A stretch of 64,000 nucleotides of DNA. It comes from Mesorhizobium sp. GTDB lineage: Bacteria > Pseudomonadota > Alphaproteobacteria > Rhizobiales > Rhizobiaceae. The notes beneath the pieces were generated by a model. The model ran no database searches and had not been told where the DNA came from. It saw only the letters and a program-made list of their open reading frames with translations. Positions 50,398 to 57,894 of this stretch are shown one piece after another. The position numbers and the translations under genes are program-made. The stretch is taken from the NCBI RefSeq assembly GCF_024710845.1, contig NZ_JANJTZ010000066.1, positions 1-64,000 of the forward strand, given 5' to 3'. Position 1 is the first letter of the stretch; the number at the start of each line of letters is the position of its first letter.

Positions 50398-50496
50398 GCG
50401 CGAGCCGGCTCGGCGTCATTGCAATGTCGCGATCGCCTGCCTACCTCACCAACGGCGGAAGCGGCCGGCCGACTGAGGCCCACCAAAGGAGCGCAT

Positions 50497-51201
50497 ATGT
50501 TCGATCCCAAGAAACTCCTCGATGATCTTCTCGGCAGCCAAATCCCGGGCGGCCAAGGGACGGTTCGCGACAAGACCGGCCAGGCCGTGCAACTCGCCAG
50601 GGACAATCCGATCGCCACCGGTGCCATTGCCGCGATCCTGCTGGGCACGGGCGCGGGGCGCGCGGTCACAGGGACGGCGTTGAAGGCCGGTGGCCTCGCG
50701 GCCATCGCGGGGCTCGCCTACAAGGCCTACCAGAACTACCAGAACGGCGGCCAGCCGGCAGACGCCGCACAGCGGGGGCCTGAGCTTCTGCCTCCGCCGT
50801 CGGACACCGCCTTCGATCCGGCCCAGGCGCCGCAGGGCGAAGCCGAGTTCGTGCTGACACTGGTGCGCGCGATGATCCTTGCCGCCCGTGCCGACGGGCA
50901 TATCGACGACGCAGAGCGGGCAAGGATCGGCGACAGGCTGAGACTGTCGGGCATTGACGCCGAGGAGGAAGCGTTCCTGGCGGCCGAACTCGAGCGCCCC
51001 TTCAACCTTGACGAATTGGTCGCTTCGGCGCGGACCGATGCGCAGAAGGTTGAACTCTACACCGCCTCGCGCCTGGCGATCGAGCCGGAGACGCGGGCGG
51101 AACGCGGCTATCTCGACATGCTGGCGGGCCGGCTGAAGCTGCCCGATGCCCTGATCGACCACGTCGAAGCGACCGTTTCGGCCGCCAAGGTCCCGGCCTG
51201 A
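50497..51201 (+). CDS. DUF533 (YebE-like) protein
   Basis: 234 residues. MFDPKKLLDDLLGSQ begins the family's N-terminal helix. A Gly/Ala-rich hydrophobic segment (ATGAIAAILLGTGAGRAVTG, AGGLAAIAGLAYKAYQNYQN) looks membrane-inserted. The C-terminal TerB-like domain reads LVRAMILAARADGHIDDAER. ATG 50497 follows AAAGGAG. DUF533 proteins are inner-membrane proteins of unknown function (PF04391). In enterobacteria some are under envelope-stress control; nothing here shows that. Confidence 0.9.
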   Translation: MFDPKKLLDDLLGSQIPGGQGTVRDKTGQAVQLARDNPIATGAIAAILLGTGAGRAVTGTALKAGGLAAIAGLAYKAYQNYQNGGQPADAAQRGPELLPPPSDTAFDPAQAPQGEAEFVLTLVRAMILAARADGHIDDAERARIGDRLRLSGIDAEEEAFLAAELERPFNLDELVASARTDAQKVELYTASRLAIEPETRAERGYLDMLAGRLKLPDALIDHVEATVSAAKVPA

Positions 51202-51223
51202 GAACAGCCGGTTTCACGGCAGA

Positions 51224-51880
51224 TCAATCGCCGCCCAAGAGCCGGTCGGGTACCGACCGGCTGATGATGTCGGCGTAGAGCGTCTCCGGGTGGCCGTCCG
51301 AAATCGCATCCATGAAGTTCATGCGATCGGAGAGCAGCAGGTCGGCCAGCCCGTGCGCGGTTGCCCAGGCGGACGCAACGTCGCGCATGGCCGATCTGTC
51401 GGTGCGCGGGTCGACACCGCGCAATGCACCGACGGAATCGACGAGCACCGCGAACGCGTCGGTCGCCTCGGTCTTCAGGTTGATGGTCTCGAAGTCCGGC
51501 CGGAACGACGAGAACATCAGCCTGAAAAGGGCCGGGTTGGCGCGCGCGAAATCAATATAGCCCAGGCCGGCGCCAACAAGGCGCTTGCGCGGATCGGTGC
51601 CCGCCCGGTTCTGCCGTGCACGCATCGCCGCCACGAACCGTGCGAAGCCGACGGCCGCGAGCTCGGTCAGAAGTGCGTTGGCGTCCTTGAAATGGTGCGC
51701 GGGCGCCGCGTGCGAGACGCCGGCGCGCTTGGCGCAGCCGCGCAGCGTGAAGCCTTCCATCCCCTTTTCGGCCAGTTCGGCCTCAGCCGCCCGCAGCAGT
51801 GCCTCGCGCAGGTCGCCGTGATGATAGGGCGCCTTGCGAGGCCGGTCGGCTTTCGCTTCTGCAGACTTCCGATCGCCCAT
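51224..51880 (-). CDS. TetR/AcrR family regulator
   Basis: 218 residues. The HTH lies at about 20-66 with GDLREALLRAAEAELAEKG, FTLRGCAKRAGVSHAAPAHH and FKDANALLTELAAVGF. The C-terminal ligand domain (about 80-215) resembles the WHG/TetR_C_13 type. ATG 51880 has GAGGGAGTCGTC upstream. A palindrome TTGACATCGTCAA lies 55 bases before the start. The gene's divergent neighbours are a candidate sRNA and an SDR, possible targets. Confidence 0.9.
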   Translation of the reverse strand: MGDRKSAEAKADRPRKAPYHHGDLREALLRAAEAELAEKGMEGFTLRGCAKRAGVSHAAPAHHFKDANALLTELAAVGFARFVAAMRARQNRAGTDPRKRLVGAGLGYIDFARANPALFRLMFSSFRPDFETINLKTEATDAFAVLVDSVGALRGVDPRTDRSAMRDVASAWATAHGLADLLLSDRMNFMDAISDGHPETLYADIISRSVPDRLLGGD

Positions 51881-51934
51881 GACGACTCCCTCAGAGATGC
51901 CCAGATGTAGCGGCAAGCCGCCGATCTCACAATC

Positions 51935-51947
51935 TTGACATCGTCAA
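51935..51947. promoter_or_regulatory. Palindromic operator candidate upstream of the TetR gene
   Basis: TTGAC-ATC-GTCAA is a perfect 5-3-5 inverted repeat between the TetR start and the divergent transcription unit. Its left half also matches a -35 element. Autoregulation is the simplest reading. Confidence 0.45.
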
Positions 51948-52024
51948 TGATCCATCGTGACGGGGCGAACGCGTCCGGTCCTGCCCGGCGGGCTGTCGCT
52001 GACCGTCCCCGGCTGACAAAGACG

Positions 52025-52039
52025 TTAATCTTTGGTTAA
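52025..52039. promoter_or_regulatory. CtrA-box-like site TTAA-N7-TTAA
   Basis: TTAATCTTTGGTTAA matches the full CtrA recognition pattern exactly. A half-site (TTAACCAT) follows at about 52056-52063, and GGTTAAGA/TCTTAACC form an inverted repeat around it. It lies upstream of the short transcript that ends at 52128. Confidence 0.5.
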
Positions 52040-52047
52040 GAATTGTA

Positions 52048-52128
52048 TCGTAATCTTAACCATCGGATTTGCTCTATTCCTCCCAAGCAGATCCAGTCAT
52101 TGGGCGGCCACCGTGGCCGCCTTTTTTT
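52048..52128 (+). ncRNA. Candidate small RNA with rho-independent terminator
   Basis: GGGCGGCCAC-CG-TGGCCGCC (52103-52121) followed by seven T is one of the best terminators in the window. It lies 72 bases before a protein start, and no plus-strand gene precedes it except one ending at 51201, beyond the opposing TetR gene. Just upstream is a single-stranded CTCTATTCCTCCCAAGC stretch with an anti-Shine-Dalgarno CCUCCC, as in several trans-acting alphaproteobacterial sRNAs. The 5' end is a guess set by the CtrA-like box. An attenuator for the SDR gene is the alternative. Confidence 0.5.
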
Positions 52129-52200
52129 GCCGCCGTCCGTCCGCTTGCCTCCCACATCCACTTCTGCAACGTTCGCCGCGCCAATACGCGGAGGACTTTC

Positions 52201-52953
52201 ATGGCCAAGGGAGTAGCGCTCGTTACCGGAGCCGGCACCGGCATAGGCGCCGCAGTCGCCGCCGCCTTGTTAAAGGACGGCTGGAACACCGTTCTCACCG
52301 GCCGCCGCCAGGAGAAGCTCGACGAGGTGGCGGCCAAGTCCGGGGCGACCAAGGGCAAGGCGCTGGCCGTCGCCTGCGACGTGACGAAGCCCGACCAGGT
52401 CGACAGGCTCTTCGACACGATCAAGTCGGAGTTCGGCCGGCTGGACCTGCTCTTCAATAATGCGGGCATGGGGTCGAAAGGCGCACCGATCGACGAGATC
52501 CCGGTCGAGACCTGGCTGGAGGTCGTGAACGTCAACCTCACCGGTTCGTTCCTCTGCGCCCGCGCAGCCTTCGGTATGATGCGGCACCAGGTGCCGCAGG
52601 GCGGACGCATCATCAACAATGGTTCGATCTCGGCGCATGCGCCGCGACCCGGTTCGGTGCCCTACACCGCGACCAAGCATGCGATCACCGGACTGACCAA
52701 GACCATCGCACTCGACGGGCGGCCGTTCGACATCGCCTGCGGCCAGATCGACATCGGCAACGCGCTGACCGAGATGGCGATGCCGATGACCAAAGGCGTG
52801 CCACAGGCCAATGGCGAGATCGCGATCGAGGCGACCATGGACCCGCAGCATGTCGCCGACGCGGTGCTGCACATGGCCAACTTGCCGCTGGCCTCGAACG
52901 TGCTGTTCATGACCGTGATGGCGACCAAGATGCCGTTCGTCGGGCGCGGATGA
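52201..52953 (+). CDS. SDR family oxidoreductase
   Basis: 250 residues. The classical short-chain dehydrogenase features are all present: VALVTGAGTGIGAAVAAALL (cofactor loop), DLLFNNAGMGS, INNGSISAHAPRPGSVPYTA and YTATKHAITGLTK (Y-x-x-x-K). TGRR at the end of strand 2 (VLTGRRQEKL) favours NADP(H). The substrate is unknown. ATG 52201 follows AGGACTTTC. It lies 72 bases beyond the sRNA/terminator. Confidence 0.9.
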   Translation: MAKGVALVTGAGTGIGAAVAAALLKDGWNTVLTGRRQEKLDEVAAKSGATKGKALAVACDVTKPDQVDRLFDTIKSEFGRLDLLFNNAGMGSKGAPIDEIPVETWLEVVNVNLTGSFLCARAAFGMMRHQVPQGGRIINNGSISAHAPRPGSVPYTATKHAITGLTKTIALDGRPFDIACGQIDIGNALTEMAMPMTKGVPQANGEIAIEATMDPQHVADAVLHMANLPLASNVLFMTVMATKMPFVGRG

Positions 52954-52986
52954 ATCTCCGTCGGAAGCTTGCGGCATCGGGTATAT

Positions 52987-53000
52987 CTGACTAAAGTCAG
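52987..53000. promoter_or_regulatory. Operator palindrome at the MarR-GNAT gene
   Basis: CTGACTAAAGTCAG is a perfect 14-base palindrome that ends three bases before the ATG at 53004. It fits MarR-type autoregulation and would also block ribosome access to the leader transcript start region. Confidence 0.5.
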
Positions 53001-53003
53001 GCA

Positions 53004-53888
53004 ATGCAGCCCAGCGATATCGAGCAAGTCAGGCGGTTCAACCGCGCCTTCACCAAGCGCATCGGCGTGCTCGACGAGAGCTATCTTGCACGCGGACGTC
53101 CGCTCGGCGAGGCGCGGGTACTGTTCGAGATCGGACTCGCGGGCGGGATCGGCCTGCAGGCGCTGCGCGAGCGGCTGGGGCTCGATTCCGGCTATCTCAG
53201 CCGCCTGATGCGGTCGCTCGAAGGGCAGGGGATGGTTGAGCTTGTCCGGGACGAGGCCGACGCCCGCGCCAGGCTGGCGAAGCTGACCATTGTGGGGAAG
53301 AAGGAGTTCGAAGCTTACGATCGTCTGTCCGACGTTGCGGCGGAGGGACTTCTGGGGTCGCTGCGCGAGCCGGACCGCAAACTGGTCGTCGAGGCGATGG
53401 CGCAGATCGAGCGCCTGCTGCGCGCTGCTTCCGTGACGGTGACGCTGGAGCCGGCGGACAGCGCCGATGCCCGGTTTTGTCTCGAAAGCTACTACGCCGA
53501 GCTCGCCCGCCGCTTTCCGGCCGGCTTCGATCCGCTGGCTGGCAACAATTTCGATCCCGCCGAGATGACGCCGCCCAAGGGATGGTTCGTCGTCGCGCGC
53601 CTCGACGGCGAGCCGGTCGGCTGCGGCGCCCTGAAGCGCCTGGAGGACGGCGTCGGCGAGGTCAAGCGGGTATGGACTTTGCCCTCCGCCCGCGGCCTCG
53701 GCGTTGCCAGCCGGATCATGGACCGGCTGGAGGCGCAGGCCGTCGAAGCAGAGTTCACGATCCTGCGGCTCGACACGAACGGGACATTGAAGGAAGCGCA
53801 GGCGATGTATGCCAAGCGGGGATACCGTCCTATCCCACGCTACAACGACAATCCCTACGCCGAGCACTGGTTCGAAAAGGGCGTGTAG
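53004..53888 (+). CDS. MarR-family regulator fused to GNAT acetyltransferase
   Basis: 294 residues. Residues 1-145 are a winged-helix MarR domain (LGEARVLFEIGLAGGIGLQA, LRERLGLDSGYLSRLMRSLE, MVELVRDEADARARLAKLT). Residues 150-294 are a GNAT domain (GWFVVARLDGEPVGCGALKR, EVKRVWTLPSARGLGVASRI, LDTNGTLKEAQAMYAKRGYR). The acetyl-CoA loop RGLGVAS is a variant of the Q/R-x-x-G-x-G/A motif. Such fusions are common in actinobacteria and proteobacteria, but ligand and acetyl acceptor are mostly unknown. It is probably self-regulated through the palindrome at its start. Confidence 0.9.
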   Translation: MQPSDIEQVRRFNRAFTKRIGVLDESYLARGRPLGEARVLFEIGLAGGIGLQALRERLGLDSGYLSRLMRSLEGQGMVELVRDEADARARLAKLTIVGKKEFEAYDRLSDVAAEGLLGSLREPDRKLVVEAMAQIERLLRAASVTVTLEPADSADARFCLESYYAELARRFPAGFDPLAGNNFDPAEMTPPKGWFVVARLDGEPVGCGALKRLEDGVGEVKRVWTLPSARGLGVASRIMDRLEAQAVEAEFTILRLDTNGTLKEAQAMYAKRGYRPIPRYNDNPYAEHWFEKGV

Positions 53889-53915
53889 GCATTCGTCCCG
53901 CTGCGGCCCAGTCTC

Positions 53916-55100
53916 TCAAGCAGGCTTGCCCGCCTTCAGGAACCCCTCGATCCGCTCCAGCGCGCGCAGGATGTTCTCCTCGGAGTTCGCATAGGACAGC
54001 CGCATGTAGCCTTCGCCGAGGACGCCGAAGTCGGGTCCGCCGATCAGCGCCACGCCGGCCTCTTCCAAAAGCGCGGAGGCGAGCTTCTTCGCCATCCAGC
54101 CAGTTTCGGAGATGTTGGGGAAGGCGTAGAACGCGCCCTTGGGCGTGATGCAGGAGATGCCGGGCAGCGCGTTCAGCCCCTCGACAACGACCTTCCGGCG
54201 CCGGTCGAAGGCGCGCATCATCCTGTCGACGTCGTCCTGCGGCCCGTCGATCGCGGCGATGCCGGCATATTGCGAGGGCGCGTTGACGCAGGACCAGCAG
54301 TTGACGGCGAGCTTACGCACGAGGTTGTAGAGCTTGTCCGGCCAGATCGACCAGCCCATCCGCCAGCCGGTCATCGCCCAGGTCTTGGACCAGCCGTTGA
54401 GCACGATCAGCCGGTCGCGGATCGACGGGAAAGTGAGCAGCGAGGTGTGCACCTCGCCGTCATAGGTCATCACGTCGTAGATCTCGTCGGAGAGGATCGC
54501 GACGTCCGGATGCTTCTCCAGCCCGGCAACGAGTTTCTCGATCTCCGCTTTCGGCGTCACGCCGCCGGTTGGGTTGGCGGGCGAGTTGAGGATGATCAGC
54601 CGCGTCTTCGGGGTGATCAGCGCCAGCGTCTCCTCGGCCGAGAAGGCGAAGCCGTTCTCCTCGCGCACCGGGATCGGCACGGGCGTTGCTCCCGTGAATT
54701 CGATCATGGAGCGATAGATCGGGAAACCGGGATCCGGATACATGATCTCGGCGCCGGGCTCGCCGAACATGATGATTGCCGCATACATGGTCGGCTTGCC
54801 GCCCGGCAGGATCATCACGCTCTCGGGCGAGACCTCGACGCCGGTCGTGGTCAGCGTGCGGCGCACGACCGCCTCGCGGCAGGCGAGCAGGCCGGTGGCG
54901 GGCGTATAGCCGTGATGGCCGTCGCGCAGCGCCTTGATGGCGGCCTCGACGATGTGGTCGGGCGTGCGGAAATCCGGCTGGCCGATGCCGAGATTGATGA
55001 TGTCCTTGCCCGACTGCGCGAGCGCGGTGGCGCGGGCGAGAACGGCGAAGGCGTTTTCCTCGCCGATGCGGTCGAAGGCGGCAATGGTGTGGAGGGTCAT
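53916..55100 (-). CDS. PLP-dependent aminotransferase, class I/II
   Basis: 394 residues with aspartate-aminotransferase-fold motifs: DIINLGIGQPDFRTPDHIVE, GYTPATGLLACREAVV, LILNSPANPTGGV (I-L-N-S-P-x-N-P-T-G), DVAILSDEIYDVMTYDG and NGWSKTWAMTGWRMGW with the PLP Lys. The final Arg contact is MRLSYANSEENI. Subfamily I-gamma members act on Asp, aromatic or branched-chain acids; sequence does not decide. ATG 55100 (MTLHTIAAFDRIGEEN) is chosen. Confidence 0.9.
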   Translation of the reverse strand: MTLHTIAAFDRIGEENAFAVLARATALAQSGKDIINLGIGQPDFRTPDHIVEAAIKALRDGHHGYTPATGLLACREAVVRRTLTTTGVEVSPESVMILPGGKPTMYAAIIMFGEPGAEIMYPDPGFPIYRSMIEFTGATPVPIPVREENGFAFSAEETLALITPKTRLIILNSPANPTGGVTPKAEIEKLVAGLEKHPDVAILSDEIYDVMTYDGEVHTSLLTFPSIRDRLIVLNGWSKTWAMTGWRMGWSIWPDKLYNLVRKLAVNCWSCVNAPSQYAGIAAIDGPQDDVDRMMRAFDRRRKVVVEGLNALPGISCITPKGAFYAFPNISETGWMAKKLASALLEEAGVALIGGPDFGVLGEGYMRLSYANSEENILRALERIEGFLKAGKPA

Positions 55101-55222
55101 GGGCTCTCGTGTTCCGACTGGAATTGGCAACTGGCCCAATCCATTGAGCCAGAATTCTGACCTAGTATGGAAGTCAAATCGGCGCGGAGCATATTCCGGC
55201 GTGCGCCTTCAAGGGAAGACCC

Positions 55223-55906
55223 ATGCAAGATCTCTCGAACTGGACCCCGCGGCCGCGTCCGCAGCGCATCGTGCTGGAGGGGCGGTATGTCCGGCTGGAG
55301 CCGCTGAGCGCGGCGAAGCACGGCGACGGGCTCTACAGGGCCGCGACCGAGGGCGAATCCGATGCCCGCTTTCGCTGGCTGTTCGAGACAACGCCGACAG
55401 ACCGGGCAACCTTCGATGTATGGCTCGCCAAGGTCGAAGCGAGCGAGGACCCGCTGTTCTTCGCCGTGATCGACAAGGCGACCGGCGAAGCGGTTGGCCG
55501 ACAAACCCTGATGCGGATCGACCCGACCTATGGCGTGATCGAAATCGGCAACATCCATTGGGGTCCGAAGATGCAGCGCTCGCGGCTGTCGACGGAGGCG
55601 CAGTATCTGTTCGCGAAATATATCTTCGACGACCTCGGCTATCGCCGCTACGAGTGGAAGTGCAACAACCGCAACGAACCGTCGAAGCGGGCGGCCGAGC
55701 GCTTCGGCTTCTCGTTCGAGGGCATTTTCCGCCAACACCTGATCGTCAAGGGCGAGAACCGAGACACGGCTTGGTATTCGATCATCGACACCGAATGGCC
55801 GGCGCTGAAGCAAGCTTACGAGGCCTGGCTCGATCCGTCGAACTTCGATTCCCGGGGAAATCAGAAGCGCCGTCTGGAGGACCTCCGATCGCTTCGGGTG
55901 GAATAG
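55223..55906 (+). CDS. GNAT acetyltransferase, RimJ/RimL type
   Basis: 227 residues. RYVRLEPLSAAKHGDGLYRA begins the Acetyltransf_3 domain; AVGRQTLMRIDPTYGVIEIG, YEWKCNNRNEPSKRAAERFG and FSFEGIFRQHLIVKGENRDT complete it. The last motif (fe G.fRqh...g..rDt.wysi) is typical of RimJ/RimL-like and aminoglycoside-acetyltransferase-related proteins. The substrate is unknown: a ribosomal protein N-terminus or a small molecule. Divergent from the aminotransferase. Confidence 0.88.
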   Translation: MQDLSNWTPRPRPQRIVLEGRYVRLEPLSAAKHGDGLYRAATEGESDARFRWLFETTPTDRATFDVWLAKVEASEDPLFFAVIDKATGEAVGRQTLMRIDPTYGVIEIGNIHWGPKMQRSRLSTEAQYLFAKYIFDDLGYRRYEWKCNNRNEPSKRAAERFGFSFEGIFRQHLIVKGENRDTAWYSIIDTEWPALKQAYEAWLDPSNFDSRGNQKRRLEDLRSLRVE

Positions 55907-55956
55907 CATAACGTCGCCCGGCCGGTGTAAGCCGTCAGTAAAGACGGAGCTTTGCC

Positions 55957-56919
55957 ATGTCGGGCCATCACGACCACCACGATCATCGCGACCACGCGCA
56001 TGGCCACGAAAGCCATTCGCACGGCGGGCATTCCCACGATCATACTGAGGGTGCTGACAGGACGCGGGTGTTGATCGCGGCGTGCCTTACCGGCGGCTTC
56101 ATGATCGCCGAGGCGATCGGCGGGCTGGTGACCGGATCGCTGGCGCTGATCGCGGATGCCGGCCACATGCTGACCGATTCGATCGCGCTGTGGCTCGCCT
56201 GGTACGCGTTCAAGCTGGCGGATCGGCCGGCGACGATGCAAATGACCTACGGCTTCGGACGCGTGAAGACGCTCGTCGCCTATACCAACGGCATCACCAT
56301 CTTCGCGATCGCCGCGTGGATTTGTTACGAGGCGGTCCTGCGTTTCATGGATCCGCCGCCGGTGCTCGCCGGGCCCATGTTCTGGGTGGCTGTGCTGGGC
56401 CTTCTGGTCAACATCGCCGGTTTCCTCGTACTGCACGGCGGAGACCGCACCAACCTCAACATGCGCGGCGCGCTGATCCACGTCATCGGCGACATGTTGG
56501 GCTCCGTCGCGGCCATCGTCGCGGCTATCGTCATCCTCATGACCGGCTGGACGCCGATCGACCCGATCCTCTCGGTACTGGTGGCGCTGCTGATCCTGTC
56601 GACCGCCTGGCGGTTGATGAAGGAGGCCGCCCATGTGCTTCTGGAGGGCGTCCCCGGTGATGTCGACCGCGACGCGGTGGCAAAGGACATCGAGACGGGC
56701 GTGGCTGGCGTGCGGGAAGTGCACCACATGCATGTCTGGTCGATGGACGGATCGCGCAACATGGCGACCCTGCACGCCTGCCTGACCGACGGGGCGGACG
56801 CGTTTGGCGCGGTGACCGCGATCAAGCAGCGGCTTGCATCGCGACACGGCATCGGCCATGCCACTGTCGAGGTGGAATACGGCGCCTGCGCAGACGGGGA
56901 CGCTGAACACCGGCATTGA
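55957..56919 (+). CDS. Cation diffusion facilitator transporter (zinc, CzcD/ZitB type)
   Basis: 320 residues. The N-terminal 35 residues hold about 14 histidines with Gly/Asp/Ser, a metal-binding tail. Six membrane helices follow. Helix II has LIADAGHMLTDSIALWLAWY (H-x-x-x-D zinc site) and helix V has ALIHVIGDMLGSVAAI (H-x-x-x-D). The cytoplasmic C-terminal domain has REVHHMHVWSMDGSRNMATL. This H/D set predicts zinc (and possibly cadmium or cobalt) export driven by protons. It is followed 13 bases later by the SDR gene; the nearby NicO system is also metal-related. Confidence 0.93.
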   Translation: MSGHHDHHDHRDHAHGHESHSHGGHSHDHTEGADRTRVLIAACLTGGFMIAEAIGGLVTGSLALIADAGHMLTDSIALWLAWYAFKLADRPATMQMTYGFGRVKTLVAYTNGITIFAIAAWICYEAVLRFMDPPPVLAGPMFWVAVLGLLVNIAGFLVLHGGDRTNLNMRGALIHVIGDMLGSVAAIVAAIVILMTGWTPIDPILSVLVALLILSTAWRLMKEAAHVLLEGVPGDVDRDAVAKDIETGVAGVREVHHMHVWSMDGSRNMATLHACLTDGADAFGAVTAIKQRLASRHGIGHATVEVEYGACADGDAEHRH

Positions 56920-56932
56920 CGGGAGGACGAGG

Positions 56933-57691
56933 ATGGCCGGCAGGCTGAAGGGCAAGATCGCGGTGGTCACGGCCGCCGGCCAGGGGATCGGGCGCGCGAT
57001 CGCCGAAGCGTTCGTGGCGGAAGGCGCCACCGTTCATGCGTCCGACATCGCCCGCGACAAGCTGGATGGGCTGGCGAAGGCGAAGAAGGCGAAGCTCGAC
57101 ATTCTGTCGACGAGGGCGGTCGAAGCCTACGCCGCGAAGGTCGGCGAGATCGACATCCTCGTCAATGTCGCGGGCTTCGTCCATCACGGCACGGTGCTCG
57201 ACACGTCCGAGAAGGATCTCGACTTCTCGTTCGACCTCAACGTCAAATCCATGCACCGGATGATCCGCGCCTTCCTGCCCGGCATGCTTGCGCGGGCAAA
57301 GGCGAGCGGAACGTCCAGCTCCATCGTCAACCTGTCGTCGGGCGCCTCGTCGATCAAGGGCGCGGCCAGCCGCTACGCCTACGGCACGACCAAGGCCGCC
57401 GTGATCGGCCTCACCAAGTCGGTTGCGATCGACTTCATCCGCCAGGGCATCCGCTGCAACGCGATCTGCCCGGGCACCGTGCGCTCGCCATCCTGGGAGG
57501 CGCGCGTCGAGGAACTCGGCAAGACGATGGGCGGCACCGACAAGGCACTCGAGGTGTTCGTTTCCCGCCAGCCGATGGGACGCGTCGGCGAGGCGTCGGA
57601 GATCGCGGCGCTCGCCGTCTATCTCGCCGCCGACGAATCCGCGTTCACGACTGGGACCGCTGTACAGATCGATGGAGGCTGGACGCTCTGA
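56933..57691 (+). CDS. SDR family oxidoreductase, DHRS6-like
   Basis: 252 residues. IAVVTAAGQGIGRAIAEAFV is the NAD(P) loop, and LDILSTRAVEAYAAKVGEID and VNVAGFVHHGTV follow. SSGASSIKGAASRYAYGTTK contains the Ser and the Y-x-x-x-K catalytic pair. The stretch GIRCNAICPGTVRSPSWEAR is very like cytosolic DHRS6/BDH2-type dehydrogenases and bacterial 2-keto-3-deoxy-L-fuconate dehydrogenases. Its stop overlaps the next start (TGATG), and that gene overlaps denD the same way, so all three are translated together. This suggests sugar-acid catabolism. Confidence 0.88.
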   Translation: MAGRLKGKIAVVTAAGQGIGRAIAEAFVAEGATVHASDIARDKLDGLAKAKKAKLDILSTRAVEAYAAKVGEIDILVNVAGFVHHGTVLDTSEKDLDFSFDLNVKSMHRMIRAFLPGMLARAKASGTSSSIVNLSSGASSIKGAASRYAYGTTKAAVIGLTKSVAIDFIRQGIRCNAICPGTVRSPSWEARVEELGKTMGGTDKALEVFVSRQPMGRVGEASEIAALAVYLAADESAFTTGTAVQIDGGWTL

Positions 57692-57894
57692 TGGACCCGC
57701 GCACACGCAATTCGGCGATCGCCGCCCTGGTGATCCTGTTCGGCTTCGGCATCGGCGCCTATTTCCTGCCGAAAGTGATGCTCTATGTCGGTGACCGCTC
57801 GCCGGTGGCAGCGGGCGGGGTCGCGATCCTGTTCGTGCTCGCCTTCTTCCTGGTCTTCTGGCTTCGGGCGCGTTCGCAAAGGGGAGACCGCTGA
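57691..57894 (+). CDS. Small two-helix membrane protein
   Basis: 67 residues. Two hydrophobic helices, SAIAALVILFGFGIGAYFLP and GGVAILFVLAFFLVFWLRAR, are joined by a short loop (KVMLYVGDRSP). Both termini are charged, the C-terminus basic. It overlaps both neighbours by TGATG, which strongly argues that it is a real, co-translated gene. I recognise no family. It may anchor or regulate the two cytoplasmic dehydrogenases. Confidence 0.8.
   Translation: MDPRTRNSAIAALVILFGFGIGAYFLPKVMLYVGDRSPVAAGGVAILFVLAFFLVFWLRARSQRGDR

Noticed and set aside
52021..52063. Replication origin suggested by TTAA-rich sequence and CtrA-type box
   Set aside because: No DnaA-box cluster and no repABC, parAB or hemE-type origin neighbours; a promoter site explains it better.
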